DNA from: JANJWP01 sp964482035
Lineage (GTDB): Bacteria > Patescibacteriota > Gracilibacteria > BD1-5 > UBA2023
Assembly: GCA_964482035.1 (NCBI GenBank)
Contig: CAYZVC010000002.1
Location: 186,001-250,000 of the forward strand
Length of the DNA stretch: 64,000 bases
Reading direction: 5' to 3'
A program made the translations under genes and the position numbers. A model generated the notes under the pieces. That model saw nothing but the letters and a program-made list of their open reading frames with translations, did not search any database and was not told where the DNA came from. Positions 39,135 to 49,700 of the stretch are shown piece by piece. Position 1 is the first letter of the stretch. Each line of letters starts with the position of its first letter.

Positions 39135-40550
39135 TTAAACGGGTATTCTCTGAACCAGTTTCGTCTGCGTACTCGGGCTTCAGAGGGCGATTCCGGCTTC
39201 CCTTGCGGTTTTTTGGGCCGTGAGGATGGCGGTTACCGCTTGCTGTCCTTTTTCGTTGAACGAGAAATTCGGCAATTTGGTTACGCCGTTCGCCGTTACG
39301 CCCTCCAGGGCGCTGACCGGTTGCCATTTGTTCTTCAGTGCCGGGTCCGACGGATTCGGCGAATCGAGCCAGGACCATTCTTTCGTTTGCGCGTCGAAAC
39401 GGAAGGAGGCTCCGTATCCCCTCGTGAACGCGCTTCCCTCGGCAACGAATACGTCGTTCCCAGCGGGGATCAGGTTTTTTACGACGTTCCGCTGGAGATT
39501 GAAAAGCGCGGTTTCTTTCACGGACATCGCGGCCTGTTCTTTTTTCGCCTCCTTGGCCAATTCTTCAGCTACGGCCCTTTCGGCCAATTCCGTTTCGGAC
39601 AAGGGCTTGCCGGAAACCTTTTTCGCCTCGGGTGGCCTCGCCGTTTTCGGTGCGTCCGGCGCTTTCCCGACGGAAGGCGTCGCTTGCGGCTTTTTGACGC
39701 CCACGTACTCCCGCAAAGCGTTCATGGTTCGTTCTCCGAACCTTCCGTCCCTTCATGAAACCCCTTCTCATTTCATGTTCACTCCTTCTTGGAATATCCG
39801 GATGTTCGGTTTCGTCGGACCTTTCAACAGCGTGGTCATCGCTTCTCGAATTTTCGAGTTGGGGATTTTCGCAATGAGTTCGCTTATTTCTTTCTGGTTC
39901 GCGGCGATGAAATTTTTCGAAATCGTCTCTTCCCGGTCGAGAGGCGCGTCGACGATCCGTGTTTTTTCGGACGTGGCGGCTTTTCCTTCGCTCTCGGGAG
40001 TCTCGACGCTTTCCGGCTTTATGAGCTCGTACAATGGTATTTCATTTCATTCGGCGGACGATTTCGCTTCCGTACCCCAAGCCGTTCGGGACGAAGGCAT
40101 TTCCGACTTCAAGGCGTCGGTCTTCGTTTTAGTTTCGACGGTGACCCTTTCGACTTCCTGCCGTCTCGCGCCGGCCAACTTCTCAACGTTTTGGATATAA
40201 GTAACCAGAACGTACGGAAGTTTTTCGTTCTTAAATGCTTGCGGAATGCGGGGGTCGTCCATTTCACGTTCGATTTCCGTACGACTTTTCGGGACTTCGA
40301 GTTTCGCCAATTCGCCTTCGGCCGACCGCTTCATCGCGTCGAGCCTCAATTCGTTGAGTTTTCCGAGGACGACCGGATCCCGGGTCCGTTCGTACGCAAG
40401 GAAGAGGTCGTTCGCCATCTGGATATCGAACTTGTTCGGTGCGGACAGTCAAAAAGTGCTCAAGCCCTCCGGACGGAGACCAGTACCTGACTTTCCGACG
40501 TCGAGACCCATGCCGGAGATGGTTCATTCATTGAACGATTCGAATGGCAT
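39135..40550 (-). CDS. Unknown protein, paralogue 1 with peptidoglycan-binding-like motif (471 aa)
   Basis: A single frame from ATG 40550 to TAA 39135 only if TGA codons at 40047, 39768, 39180 and others read as Gly. Order of parts: short N-terminal tail; a helical segment (NKFDIQMANDLF...KLNELRLDAMKRSAEGE) ; PYVLVTYIQNVEKLAG; a peptidoglycan-binding-1-like motif (GRDGRFGERTMNALREYVG); a charged linker; and a C-terminal domain (FNLQRNVVKNLIPAGNDV... EWSWLDSPNPSD... AVTAILTAQKTARE). The gene just upstream encodes a full-length paralogue in the same domain order, so this is a tandem duplication. No signal peptide; function unknown. Confidence 0.75.
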
Positions 40551-40627
40551 ATTCGCTTTTTAGTAAGGAATCGTTCGTATTTTCGCATATGATATTCGAA
40601 ACGTCAAACTTCTTCTGCGAGCAATGA

Positions 40628-40657
40628 AAGCGTCGGAACGATATCGTTCCGACGCTT
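40628..40657. terminator. Terminator between the two paralogues
   Basis: AAGCGTCGGAACGAT and ATCGTTCCGACGCTT are perfectly complementary. No long T tract, so it could also be a processing hairpin. Confidence 0.6.
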
Positions 40658-40670
40658 ATTGGTACGGGGA

Positions 40671-42008
40671 TTATTTCGGAATGCTTTGAACGATCGGAGA
40701 CGGAGCGTTCGGGTCCTTGAGCGGAATTCCGAGTTCCTTCGAACGTTTCTGCGCGGTGAGGATCGCGTTTACGGTTTCCTGGGTGCTTTCGTTGAATCCG
40801 AATCCGGAGAGCTTGGTCGATCCGTTCGTGGTGGCCGATTCGAGCCCGGAAACCTTGTGCCAGCTGCTCGATTTCATTTCGTCCGGATTGTTGAACGCGT
40901 TCCAGAGCCATTCGCCGTTCTTCGCGTCGAACTTGAAGAAAACGGCGCCGGCGAAACCGTCCTTGAGGAATTTGGTATTGACGACGTAGACGCCGTTCCC
41001 CTCGGGCTTGAGATTCGCGAGAGTCTTCTTCTGGAGCGCGTCGAGTTCTTTCTCTTTGACGGAACGTTCCGCTTCGGCCTTTTTCTTCGTTTCTTCCTCC
41101 TCGGCCTTCTTGCGGCCCTCCTCGGCCATTTTTGCTTCTTCCTCCTTCTCCTTTTTCGCCTTCGGTTTTTCCGTAGCCTGGGCCTTTTTCGGTTCGGTCG
41201 CAGGTTTTGCCACCGGCTTCGAAACCGCCTCATCAGGCTTTTTCCCTCCAGCCCCTACGTACGTTTTCAAAGCGGCGAGGGTGATTTTTCCGAACTGTCC
41301 GTCCGCGCCTCCTTTCGCTTCGGCCTTGAGGCCGATTTCCGTCTGGAGTACGGTCACGTTTTCCTTCGTAGGCTTGTCGAGGAGTCCCGGGAAAGTCGAT
41401 TTGGCCGTCCCTTCCGGCAACTTCGCGACGAGGACGTCGATCTCCGCACGATGTTCCTTAATGAACTTGGCGGATTTGATTTCCTCTGCGGAAACTTCCT
41501 TTTCCGGATTTTTCGCATCGGGTTTTACGGCTTCGGCAGCCTTTGCCGGAACTACGACGGTTTCGGCTTTCGTCGCGGCGGGAGGGAGTTCGGCCTTGAG
41601 TTTCGTGGCGGCATCCTTCGCTTCCACGGTTACGGCCGCTTTCGCCGCTTCACGTTCCTTGGCGAGCTTTTCGACGTTCTGGAGGTAGGTTACCAAAACG
41701 TAGGAAAGTTCGTCGTTGGCTTGGGCTTTCGAAACCTGCTTTTCCTTCATTTCGGTTTCGATCTGAGCGCGGGTGCGTGCCGGAGTGAGTTTGGAAATCT
41801 CCGCTTCGGCCGCACGTTTCATAACGTCGAGCTTGAGCGCGTTGATCTTTCCGAGAAGGTGCGGATTTTTCGGATCCTTCGCGAGTTCTTCGAAAAGGTC
41901 GTTCGCGGTTTGGAGGTCGAACTTGTTCGCTCCGTTCCAAGTGAACGGCTTGAGACCTTCCGAACCGGGGAGGGGCGCGGAAGCTTCGGGGGTCTTGTCG
42001 GTGGTCAT
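40671..42008 (-). CDS. Unknown protein, paralogue 2 with peptidoglycan-binding-like motif (445 aa)
   Basis: Same architecture as the 471-aa neighbour: NKFDLQTANDLFEELA...KINALKLDVMKRAAEAE, SYVLVTYLQNVEKLAK, GADGQFGKITLAALKTYVG, then a long charged coiled coil rich in Lys, Glu and Ala, and the C-terminal domain (LDALQKKTLANLKPEGNGVYV... EWLWNAFNNPDE... TVNAILTAQKRSKELG). No UGA at all, unlike its paralogue. ATG 42008 (MTTDKTPEAS) is preferred to one 57 bases upstream. No signal peptide visible. Function unknown; a wall- or polysaccharide-associated scaffold is one guess. Confidence 0.75.
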   Translation of the reverse strand: MTTDKTPEASAPLPGSEGLKPFTWNGANKFDLQTANDLFEELAKDPKNPHLLGKINALKLDVMKRAAEAEISKLTPARTRAQIETEMKEKQVSKAQANDELSYVLVTYLQNVEKLAKEREAAKAAVTVEAKDAATKLKAELPPAATKAETVVVPAKAAEAVKPDAKNPEKEVSAEEIKSAKFIKEHRAEIDVLVAKLPEGTAKSTFPGLLDKPTKENVTVLQTEIGLKAEAKGGADGQFGKITLAALKTYVGAGGKKPDEAVSKPVAKPATEPKKAQATEKPKAKKEKEEEAKMAEEGRKKAEEEETKKKAEAERSVKEKELDALQKKTLANLKPEGNGVYVVNTKFLKDGFAGAVFFKFDAKNGEWLWNAFNNPDEMKSSSWHKVSGLESATTNGSTKLSGFGFNESTQETVNAILTAQKRSKELGIPLKDPNAPSPIVQSIPK

Positions 42009-42063
42009 GGTTCCGGAATGCGGGAAATACTCTCTTATTTTCCCATATTTTTCGAAAGCCGTC

Positions 42064-42092
42064 AAAAAACCGCCCGGGCGAGGGGCGGTCCG
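42064..42092 (-). terminator. Terminator of the LysM-protein gene
   Basis: ACCGCCC and GGGCGGT-type arms around a short loop, then TTTTTT on the minus strand, between 42104 and the next gene start. Confidence 0.85.
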
Positions 42093-42103
42093 TCTGATTG
42101 CGA

Positions 42104-43108
42104 TTATTTTTTCGATCCGCCAGCGGCGCTCGTCGCATGGCCTCCGATCGGAGCCTGGATATCGGCATACGCGACCTTGGTCGGTTCCGGTTTCGCGGTC
42201 GCTTCGACTTTCGCCTTTTCCGCTACGGTAGCGGTCGCCGGCGGCGGTACGTCCGCCTTCGTAGCGGCCTTCACGTCGGCTTCTCCCTTCGTCGCCGGAG
42301 CGTCGGCCTTCTTTTCGGCCTTGCCTCCGTCCGCCGGTTTTCCGTCGGCCTTCTTTTCGGCTTCAACCGGCTTCGCGGTGGCCTTCGCGGCTTCGGCGTC
42401 GGTTGCGACCTTCGCTTCGGTCTTCGCGGGAACCTTGAGCTTCTGTCCTACGAGGATGTGGTTCTTGTCCTTGATGCCGTTTTCCTTCGCGAGGACATCG
42501 GCGGTAGTGCCGTGTTCCTTGGCGATTTTCGCGAGATTGTCGCCCTTCTTTACCACGTATTCGGCGGTTTTCGGCGCTTCTTTCCGTTCGGCCGGCGCGG
42601 CAGCCACGGTTTCCGCTTTGGCCGGTTCGGGCTTCGCGGCGGGAGTGTCCGCCGGTTTCGCATCCTTCTTATCCGCCGGAGCCGCAGCCGGGGTTACTCC
42701 GGGCGTGGTAGAATTTCCTTCGGCCTTCGCCGGTTCCTGTTTGGCGATCCCGAGGGTGGCTTCGAGTTTGGCCAATTCCTCCTTGGTAGCGCCCTTCAAT
42801 CCTTCTTTGGAAGTTTCGTAGTTGGTCTTGAGGGCCGAAATTTGCGCGTCGAAACGGTCGAGGACCGTCTTCATTTCGTTATACGCGCCGAGGTCGGTCT
42901 GATACTGTTGGAGAGTATCCGTGCTCGCGCTCGCGTCCGGCGCTTTCGGCGCTTCCTTGCGATTGTTTTTGACGAAGCTTTTCATTCCGTCGAGATTCAG
43001 GGCGTTGGCGGCGCGCAGTTCTTCGATCTTGAGGACCTTGTCCTCGTTGATGCTCGCGAGACGGTCGGTTCCGGTCTGGACTTCGTATTTGTTAGCACTG
43101 GATTCCAT
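42104..43108 (-). CDS. LysM-domain protein with long Ala/Lys/Pro-rich regions (334 aa)
   Basis: An N-terminal helical part (ALNLDGMKSFVKNNRKEA; QYQTDLGAYNEMKTVLDRFD) and a LysM domain near residues 195-245: EYVVKKGDNLAKIAKEHGTT...NHILVGQKLKVP. The remainder is repetitive Ala/Lys/Glu/Pro sequence. LysM binds N-acetylglucosamine polymers, usually peptidoglycan. There is no recognisable signal peptide from ATG 43108 (MESSANKYEV), also true of the two genes downstream, so a shared non-classical export or a cytoplasmic role must be considered. ATG 43108 is chosen over a start 102 bases upstream that would run into the mraY terminator. Confidence 0.82.
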   Translation of the reverse strand: MESSANKYEVQTGTDRLASINEDKVLKIEELRAANALNLDGMKSFVKNNRKEAPKAPDASASTDTLQQYQTDLGAYNEMKTVLDRFDAQISALKTNYETSKEGLKGATKEELAKLEATLGIAKQEPAKAEGNSTTPGVTPAAAPADKKDAKPADTPAAKPEPAKAETVAAAPAERKEAPKTAEYVVKKGDNLAKIAKEHGTTADVLAKENGIKDKNHILVGQKLKVPAKTEAKVATDAEAAKATAKPVEAEKKADGKPADGGKAEKKADAPATKGEADVKAATKADVPPPATATVAEKAKVEATAKPEPTKVAYADIQAPIGGHATSAAGGSKK

Positions 43109-43171
43109 GCGGTTTGTAGGAGGGTATATTGGTTTGTACCCGCCAATCGTACCACGTATTTTTTTTCGGAG

Positions 43172-43207
43172 CAAAAAAACCGCCCCCCGTTTTCGAAGAG
43201 CGGTTTT
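43172..43207 (-). terminator. Terminator downstream of mraY
   Basis: AAAACCGCT-type arm (43207 side) pairs with AGCGGTTTT-like arm, with a T tract on the minus strand after the mraY stop. Confidence 0.7.
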
Positions 43208-43237
43208 CAATACGCCGAAGAAGGTTTCCCCACATCC

Positions 43238-44296
43238 TTACTTTGCGGAGAGCGCGACGATGAGTCCTATTGCCGAGAGTACCATTCCGATGAGCCAAAA
43301 CCTCATGACGACGGTTTCTTCGGCCCATCCGAGCGCTTCGAGATGGTGGTGGAACGGGGCGATGCGGAAGATTTTCTTTCCGTTGCGGAGTTTCTTCGAA
43401 GTGATTTGGATGATGACGGAGACGATTTCGAGCACGTACACGCCCGAAATGATGACGAGCGTAAGAAGCGTATCGGTCATGAGCGCCATGATCGCGAGGT
43501 TCGCCCCGAGCGCGAGCGATCACACGTCGCCCATGTAGAATTTGGCCGGTTTGATGTTGAACCAGAGGAAGGCGATGATTCCTCCTACGATGAGGAGGCA
43601 GAGGGCCGAGAGGATGAACAGCCCCTTGTCGTAACAAATGAACGCGTAGACCGCGTAGTTCATGAGGAGGAGTCCTCCCGCGAGCCCGTCGAGCCCGTCG
43701 GTAACGTTCACGGAATTTGCCATCGCCACGATGACGAACACGAAGAACGGGAGATAGAGGTATCCGATGGAGACCATTCCGAAGAACGGGATGTCGAGGC
43801 CGGTACGCCCGAGTTTGAAATGGAACCAGTACGCCCCGATCGCGCCGAACAGGAGGAGCAACGCCATCTTCACCCGGCCGGAGAGCCCCTTGGTACGTCC
43901 GATTCCGCGGACGTTGAGGTAGTCGTCCACGAGCCCGATCGCGCCGACGGAAGCGAGCGTGAAGAGCGCGAGATAGGTTTCTTTGCGTTCCCAGAGGGAG
44001 AAGCGGATGTCGATATTCAGGAATTCTTTCCAAAGCGGGGCGAATCCGCGGAGCACTACCGAAGCGATGACGAGGATCGCGATGGAAAGCAGGATGACCC
44101 CGCCGCCCATCGTAGGCGTACCCGCTTTGGCTTTGTGGAGTTTGGCGAATTCGGTAGCCTTGCCCACGAGCGCCTCTTCTCGGATGGATTTTCCGAGTTT
44201 GTACTTCCAAAGAAGGCGAAGGTACGGCGGTATGAGGACGAACGTCAGGAGGAACGAGACGATCAGGTAGGAGAGGAGGGGGACGACGTGGTTCAT
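43238..44296 (-). CDS. mraY: Phospho-N-acetylmuramoyl-pentapeptide-transferase MraY (352 aa, one UGA-Gly)
   Basis: Membrane enzyme that makes lipid I on the undecaprenyl carrier. About ten membrane segments. Family motifs: AGTPTMGGG, GLVDDYLNV, NSVNVTDGLDGLAGG, FYMGDVGSLALGA and APFHHHLEALGW. The Gly in MGDVGS, invariant and catalytically important, is TGA 43520-43522: one of the strongest single proofs of recoding. Start at ATG 44296 (MNHVVPLLSYLIV). Links to UppS and Ddl elsewhere in the window. Confidence 0.97.
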
Positions 44297-44384
44297 TTGC
44301 GGGCGGAAAAAATCGTCCCAAGTATATGCCGATGCCGTCGAAAGCAAGGCGGGAAGCGGGAAACCCCGCCAATTTATAAGAAAC

Positions 44385-44413
44385 TTTGAATCCTAATTCT
44401 AATTAGGTATACT
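44385..44413 (+). promoter_or_regulatory. Promoter with palindromic operator upstream of the AbrB-like regulator
   Basis: TTTGAA (44385-44390), 17 bases, TATACT (44408-44413). The spacer is filled by CCTAATT-CT-AATTAGG (44392-44407), a perfect inverted repeat. A repressor bound there would block polymerase, so autoregulation by the AbrB-like product is likely. Confidence 0.6.
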
Positions 44414-44443
44414 TTTCATACTTTCTATAACCAAAAAGACAAC

Positions 44444-44695
44444 ATGGGCGAACTCCATTCCCCAACGGGCTGCGACATGAAGATGTACGGAAGCGTCGTC
44501 GTCGGCACGAAAGGCCAGGTCGTCATTCCCAAGGACGTGCGCGACGAGCTGGACATCAAATCCGGCGACACGCTCTTCGTCATGACCAAACACGGAAAGG
44601 CCATCGGCATGATCAAGGCCGACGACATTCCGGCTTTCATGGAATTCATGAACCGCGAAATGTCTTCCCGCACTGCCGAAACCGAATCCCGCTAA
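44444..44695 (+). CDS. AbrB/SpoVT-family DNA-binding protein (83 aa)
   Basis: Swapped-hairpin DNA-binding domain: VVVGTKGQVVIPKDVRDELDIKSGDTLFVM is the family signature (kept short here; residues 18-47). A short helical tail follows. The gene is 7 bases upstream of the membrane fusion lipoprotein gene, so it is first in an operon with the RND efflux genes. The palindrome inside its promoter spacer suggests it represses its own operon. No UGA; stop TAA. Confidence 0.88.
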   Translation: MGELHSPTGCDMKMYGSVVVGTKGQVVIPKDVRDELDIKSGDTLFVMTKHGKAIGMIKADDIPAFMEFMNREMSSRTAETESR

Positions 44696-44702
44696 CCGTT
44701 AA

Positions 44703-46589
44703 ATGAATAACCTTCCCGTTATGAACGCTTCCAAAGCCATCGCCTCGACCCTCGCGCTCGCGCTCGTGCTTTCCTCGTGCGGAAAGGCGGCCGAAACCGT
44801 CGTCGAAACGTCGAAAAAGACCGAATTCCTCTTCGAAACGAAGAAATTTTCCGAATTCCCGAAAACCGCCGTCGTCGAAAAGATCGGTCGCATCGTCGGT
44901 TCTTCGGCCGTTACCGTAACCTCCCAAGGGGTCGGGCGCATCGAATCCGTCCTCGTCAAAGAAGGCGCGACCGTCAAGAAGGGGCAAGTCATCGCCCGCC
45001 TTTCCGATACCGTAGCGAACTACGGCATCAAGCACGAGCAAGCCGCCAATGGAATCGACACCGTCGACGCCAACGTCGATTCGACCAAAATCTCTCTGGA
45101 CAAAGCCGTCTCGGATGCGGAAATCGCCCTCGACCGAGCGAAGATCGACTACGAACGCACCGTTTCGGATTCCGAAAAGCAGCTCGAAAAGGCCAAACGC
45201 GATACCGAGAAGACCTCCGTCTCTTCTTCTGGTTCCGATGCCCAGGCTTCGCTCGCCAAAGCCCAGCTCGACTACGAAAACCTCAAGGCCTCCAACGCGA
45301 AGACCATCGAGAACTTCGGCCCGTCGTACCGCGTCATGGTTTCCGATCTCAAGAAGCTCGTTTCGAGCGCGATGTTCGATTCCGACAAGCTCCTCGGCAT
45401 CACCGAACAGAACCGCGCGTATAACGACGCCTTCGAGGCGTACCTCGGCGCCCGCGACGCGTCGATCCTTCCCCGTGCCCAAGCGGCGTATGCCAAGGCG
45501 TACGAAGTTTCGCGTTTCCTCGATTCGAAAATGGATGAAACCGTCACTACCGACAACGTCGTCTCGAAGCTCTCCGACCTTGCCGGACAGTACGCCATCG
45601 TTCGGGCGCTTCTCGACGCGAACGTCCGCCTTTTGGAAAATTCCATTCCGGCAACCACGCTTACCCAGTCCTCCATCGACGCCCAAATCGGGACGTATAC
45701 CGGATACAAGGCGTCCCTTTCCGGACTCGAGAACGCGTTCGTTTCTTTCAGGAATTCCGCGACCTCGTTCCTTTCCAACTACCAGAACGCCGAGGCTTCC
45801 GCCCTCGCTGGAATCGATATCCAGCGTAAAAGCCTCGCGAGCGGCGAATACGACGCGAAAATCGGGTTCGAACGTGCGAAGATCGCCATCAACGCCGGCA
45901 TAGAAACCGCCGCGCTCGCCGTCCGCACTGCCGAACTCAATCTCGACAACGCGACCAAGAACCGCGAAACCACGCTCCGTAAGCTCGAAGTGAGCCGTTC
46001 GGACGCCGAACTCCAACTCAAGCAGGCCAATACCGAACTCTCCAAACTCCAGATCGTTTCCCCGATCGACGCCACCGTCGTGAAGGTCGTCGCCCAAGTA
46101 GGGCAGGACGTGAACGCCGGAACTTCCGTCGTGGAAATCTCCAGCCGCAATCCGGAAGTCCTGATCGACGTCGATTCCGATACGGCGGGCCTCCTTAAGG
46201 CCGGCTCGACCGTGGAAGTGTCCGCGGAAGGGAAATCCTATACCGGCACCGTCGTGGGCGCTTCGAAGGTCGCGAACTCCGCACTTCTTTATTCCATCCG
46301 CATCGTGCTTTCGGATTCCCCGAACCTCCTCGGAGGCGCCGCGACCGTGAAAATCTCCCTTCCGAACCCGTACCCGGTCGTTCCGGTAGACCTTGTGAAA
46401 ATCCTTTCCGAGCAGTCGGGCGAAATGACCGTCTTCTCCGGAGGAACGTTCGCATCCGTTCCCGTCAAACTCGGACGCCTTTCCGGAGGCATGGCCGAAA
46501 TCGTCGCCGGACCTTCCGCCGATGCCGACGTAGTGACTACCGACGTGTCGAACTTCGACGCGAAAACGGCAGAACCCAAGAGGAAATAG
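44703..46589 (+). CDS. Membrane fusion (HlyD/RND adaptor) lipoprotein (628 aa)
   Basis: Periplasmic or extracytoplasmic adaptor for the RND pump that follows. Signal with lipobox LVLSSC (Cys near residue 26). Barrel-sandwich half (SSAVTVTSQGVGRIESVLVKEGATVKKGQVIA), a long coiled coil of about 350 residues, the returning half (IVSPIDATVVKVVAQVGQDVNAG) and a beta-barrel domain. The helical hairpin is much longer than in AcrA-type adaptors. No outer-membrane TolC partner is visible, as expected for a cell without a classical outer membrane. No UGA, stop TAG. Alternative start ATG 44721. Confidence 0.9.
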   Translation: MNNLPVMNASKAIASTLALALVLSSCGKAAETVVETSKKTEFLFETKKFSEFPKTAVVEKIGRIVGSSAVTVTSQGVGRIESVLVKEGATVKKGQVIARLSDTVANYGIKHEQAANGIDTVDANVDSTKISLDKAVSDAEIALDRAKIDYERTVSDSEKQLEKAKRDTEKTSVSSSGSDAQASLAKAQLDYENLKASNAKTIENFGPSYRVMVSDLKKLVSSAMFDSDKLLGITEQNRAYNDAFEAYLGARDASILPRAQAAYAKAYEVSRFLDSKMDETVTTDNVVSKLSDLAGQYAIVRALLDANVRLLENSIPATTLTQSSIDAQIGTYTGYKASLSGLENAFVSFRNSATSFLSNYQNAEASALAGIDIQRKSLASGEYDAKIGFERAKIAINAGIETAALAVRTAELNLDNATKNRETTLRKLEVSRSDAELQLKQANTELSKLQIVSPIDATVVKVVAQVGQDVNAGTSVVEISSRNPEVLIDVDSDTAGLLKAGSTVEVSAEGKSYTGTVVGASKVANSALLYSIRIVLSDSPNLLGGAATVKISLPNPYPVVPVDLVKILSEQSGEMTVFSGGTFASVPVKLGRLSGGMAEIVAGPSADADVVTTDVSNFDAKTAEPKRK

Positions 46590-46618
46590 GGCGGTAGCGG
46601 AAAGTTTGGACGCGAATA

Positions 46619-46687
46619 GGGTATTGGAACGACGGGGCCTAACTCCTAGGGTCCTGAAGTCGCTGCGGCCCCGTCGTTCCAATACCC
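46619..46687 (-). repeat. Structured palindromic element, copy C (leader of the RND pump gene)
   Basis: A perfect 21-bp inverted repeat (46619-46639 with 46667-46687) around a 27-base core. On the minus strand the core reads GCAGCGACTTCAGGACCC then TAGGAGTTA. Inside it CTTC pairs with GGAG and AG with CT, replacing the pairs of copies A and D. It lies between the adaptor gene and the RND gene, ending 56 bases before the ATG. Confidence 0.88.
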
Positions 46688-46743
46688 TCGCCATCTCGCC
46701 AATTCCGTTTTCATCCCGATAGCCAAACACTCACCAAGTCCTC

Positions 46744-49700
46744 ATGCAATCCAATCCCATCCCGGAAAAAATCGCCAAAATCCGAGAGGAACTCGAATCA
46801 GGGTTCCTCGGGTTCTGGGTGAAGAAATACCGCATTTCCTACATTCTCGTAGCGGCGGTCGTTTTCATCGGTCTCCTCTCGGTCGCGGTCATCCCCAAAG
46901 AATCCAGCCCGTCCATCAAGTTCGGCATGGTGGCCATCACTACGGCCTATCCTGGAACGAACCCGGTCGACATGGACTCGCTCGTTACCGACAAGCTCTA
47001 CAAGGAAATCAAGGACGTCGACGGCATCAAGAAGATCACGTCGACTTCTTCCTTGGGAATCTCGTCGATTTCCGTCGAACTCGAACCGGATGCCAAAACC
47101 GCGGACGTCATGGCGGAAATCCGCAACAATATCGGACGCGCCCAGTTGCCGACCGACGCCAAGGATCCGACCGTCATGGAAATCAAGACCGACACCAACC
47201 GCATGTTCACGGTCTCGCTCTATTCCGAAGACGCTTCCAAAGTCGACAAGATCAAGCTCCGCGGCCTCGCGCAGGAACTTAAGGACAAGATCGAAAAGGT
47301 TTCCGGAATCGAAAGCGTCGACTTCGACGGAACCAACGTCTACGAACTCCGCATTACCGTACCGGAAGAAACGCTCCGTTCGCTCGGCCTCGTTTCCGAC
47401 GACGTCGCCACTGCCATCCGCGCGGTGCACCGCGACGCGCCGATCGGCAATTTCGAAGTGGGGAACAAGAAGTACGACTTCCGCATCGAAGGCAAATATT
47501 CCGAAGGACGCCAATTCCTCGACACTCCGGTGCCGCTTCCGTCCGGAAAATCCGTCCGGCTCGCCGACATCGCGAAGCTCGAGCGTTCCTATAAGGACAA
47601 ATCCGTCCGCGAAATCGGATTCTACCGGAACGAAGGCCCGCACGACAGCGTCGACCTCGTGGTCAACAAGAACGACGGAACTTCCATCTTCGGCGTGTCC
47701 GCCGACGCGAAGAAGATCGTGGAAGAGCAGATGGGCCTGCCGGAATACAAGGACGTTTCGTACCAGTATTCCACCGACCTCGCTGACAACATCATCGACG
47801 ACTACAAGGAACTTTTGAACGAAGCGGTCACGACTATCGCGCTCGTCTTCGTCGTCATGTACCTGTTCGTCGGATTCCGCGATTCGCTCTTCGCGACGCT
47901 CACGTTGCCGCTCGCGTTCCTTTCGACCTTCGCGCTCCTGTATTACGGAGGGTACACGTTGAACTTTTTGACGAACTTCTCGTTCATCCTCTCCTTCGGT
48001 ATCGCGGTCGACACGATTATCGTCATCGTCCAAGCGGCAAGCGCCAAACAGCGCGTAGGGTACGATCCCAAATCGGCCATCCTCCTCGCGCTGAAGGAAT
48101 ACGCGATTCCGATTCTCTCCGGCGTCATGACGACCATCATGGCGTTCGTGCCGATGATGACGTTGCCGGGCATCATGGGAAAATTCCTCGGATTCATTCC
48201 GGTTACCATTTTCGGCGTTCTCGCTACCGGTCTCGCGCTCGCGCTCACCGTCAACAGCGCGCTCTATCTCGCGTTCGTAGGCCGCAAGGATACCTACGTG
48301 GATGACGCCGACGCTATCGAATACGCGTCCGACGAAGAGAAGGAACTCCTAGCGTTCGAACGCCAGGGGAAACGGCGCATTTCCGAAGGCAAAGCGCCGC
48401 TCCGCATCCGCGCCATCCACTCCGCGACTTCGTGGTACAAGAAGACGCTCCGCCGTTTCTTGGAAAGCGCCGTAATCCGCCGTACGGCCATCGCCCTTCC
48501 GGTCGCGTTCTTCCTTATCGGCTCCGTCGTGCTTGCTCCGAAGGTCGGTTTCAACCTCTTTCCGGCTTCCGACAATTCGCTCATCACCTACAGCGTCGAA
48601 GGCGCGGTAGGTGAGAAGGTCGAATCGTTCCATTCCCGTCTCGCCCCGGCGTACGACATCCTTTCGAAATATCCGGAAATCAAGTTCTTTTCCATTTCGG
48701 CGAAGGACAATACCGCAACCGTCACCGTCCAACTCCATAAGTTGGGCGAACGCGAAAAAGCCAAGCAGCGCAGCGTTTTCGAAATCGAAGAAGTCCTCAC
48801 GAAAGACCTCGAACCGCTCCGTCAGGCCGGTCTCAAGGTCGAATCAAAGGTTCTCAAGGGCGGTCCGCCGTCCGGAAAGGCCGTGGGTCTCAAACTCAAC
48901 GCCGATTCGTCGGACAAGCTCGATACCCTTATCAAGGTTTCCGAAGATTTCGAACGCGAATTGAAATCGCTCGAAGGCACGAAGAACGTTTCCACCACTT
49001 CCGGCGAAACCCCGGGGCAGTTCGTATTCGTGCTTCGTAAGGACGTTCTCGCCGAACTCGGCATCCCGGCTTCGAAGATCTACGCCGAAATCCTTTCGAC
49101 CATCAACGGCGCCAACGTCGGATCGATCGAAGACAACGGCGAAGACGTCGACGTCGTGGTAAAGGTCGCGGAATACGTCGACGCGGTCGATCCGCAGGCC
49201 ATCGTGGGCCACCAGTTCGCGTTTGGCGGAAAGAACTACCGCATCGGCGACTTCATCGATTCCACTGTGAAGAACGCGGTGGCTTCGGTAAAGCGCGAAG
49301 ACGGCAAGATCACCATCACCGTCGAAGGCGACGTCGAAAAGGACGTCCTTCCCGCAGGTCTCCAGTCGAAGTTCGAAGAGTATGCCAAATCGTATAAGTT
49401 CCCCACGGGAATCACGTATTCCAAGGGCGGAGAAAACGAAGCCAACAAAGAACTCATCATCGCGGTCCTCGTTTCGTTCGTCGTCGCGCTCGTGTGTATC
49501 TTCGGCATTCTCGTCCTCCAGTTCAACTCGTTCGCCCAGCCGTTCATCATCATCTTCTCCGTCGTAATGGCGCTGCCGTTCATCATGGTAGGGCTCCTCC
49601 TGACGGACAATCCGTTCTCGATGCCGTTCGGTATCGGGTTCATCTCATTCACCGGTATCGCGGTAAACCACGGAATCATCCTCATCGACGCCATCAATCA

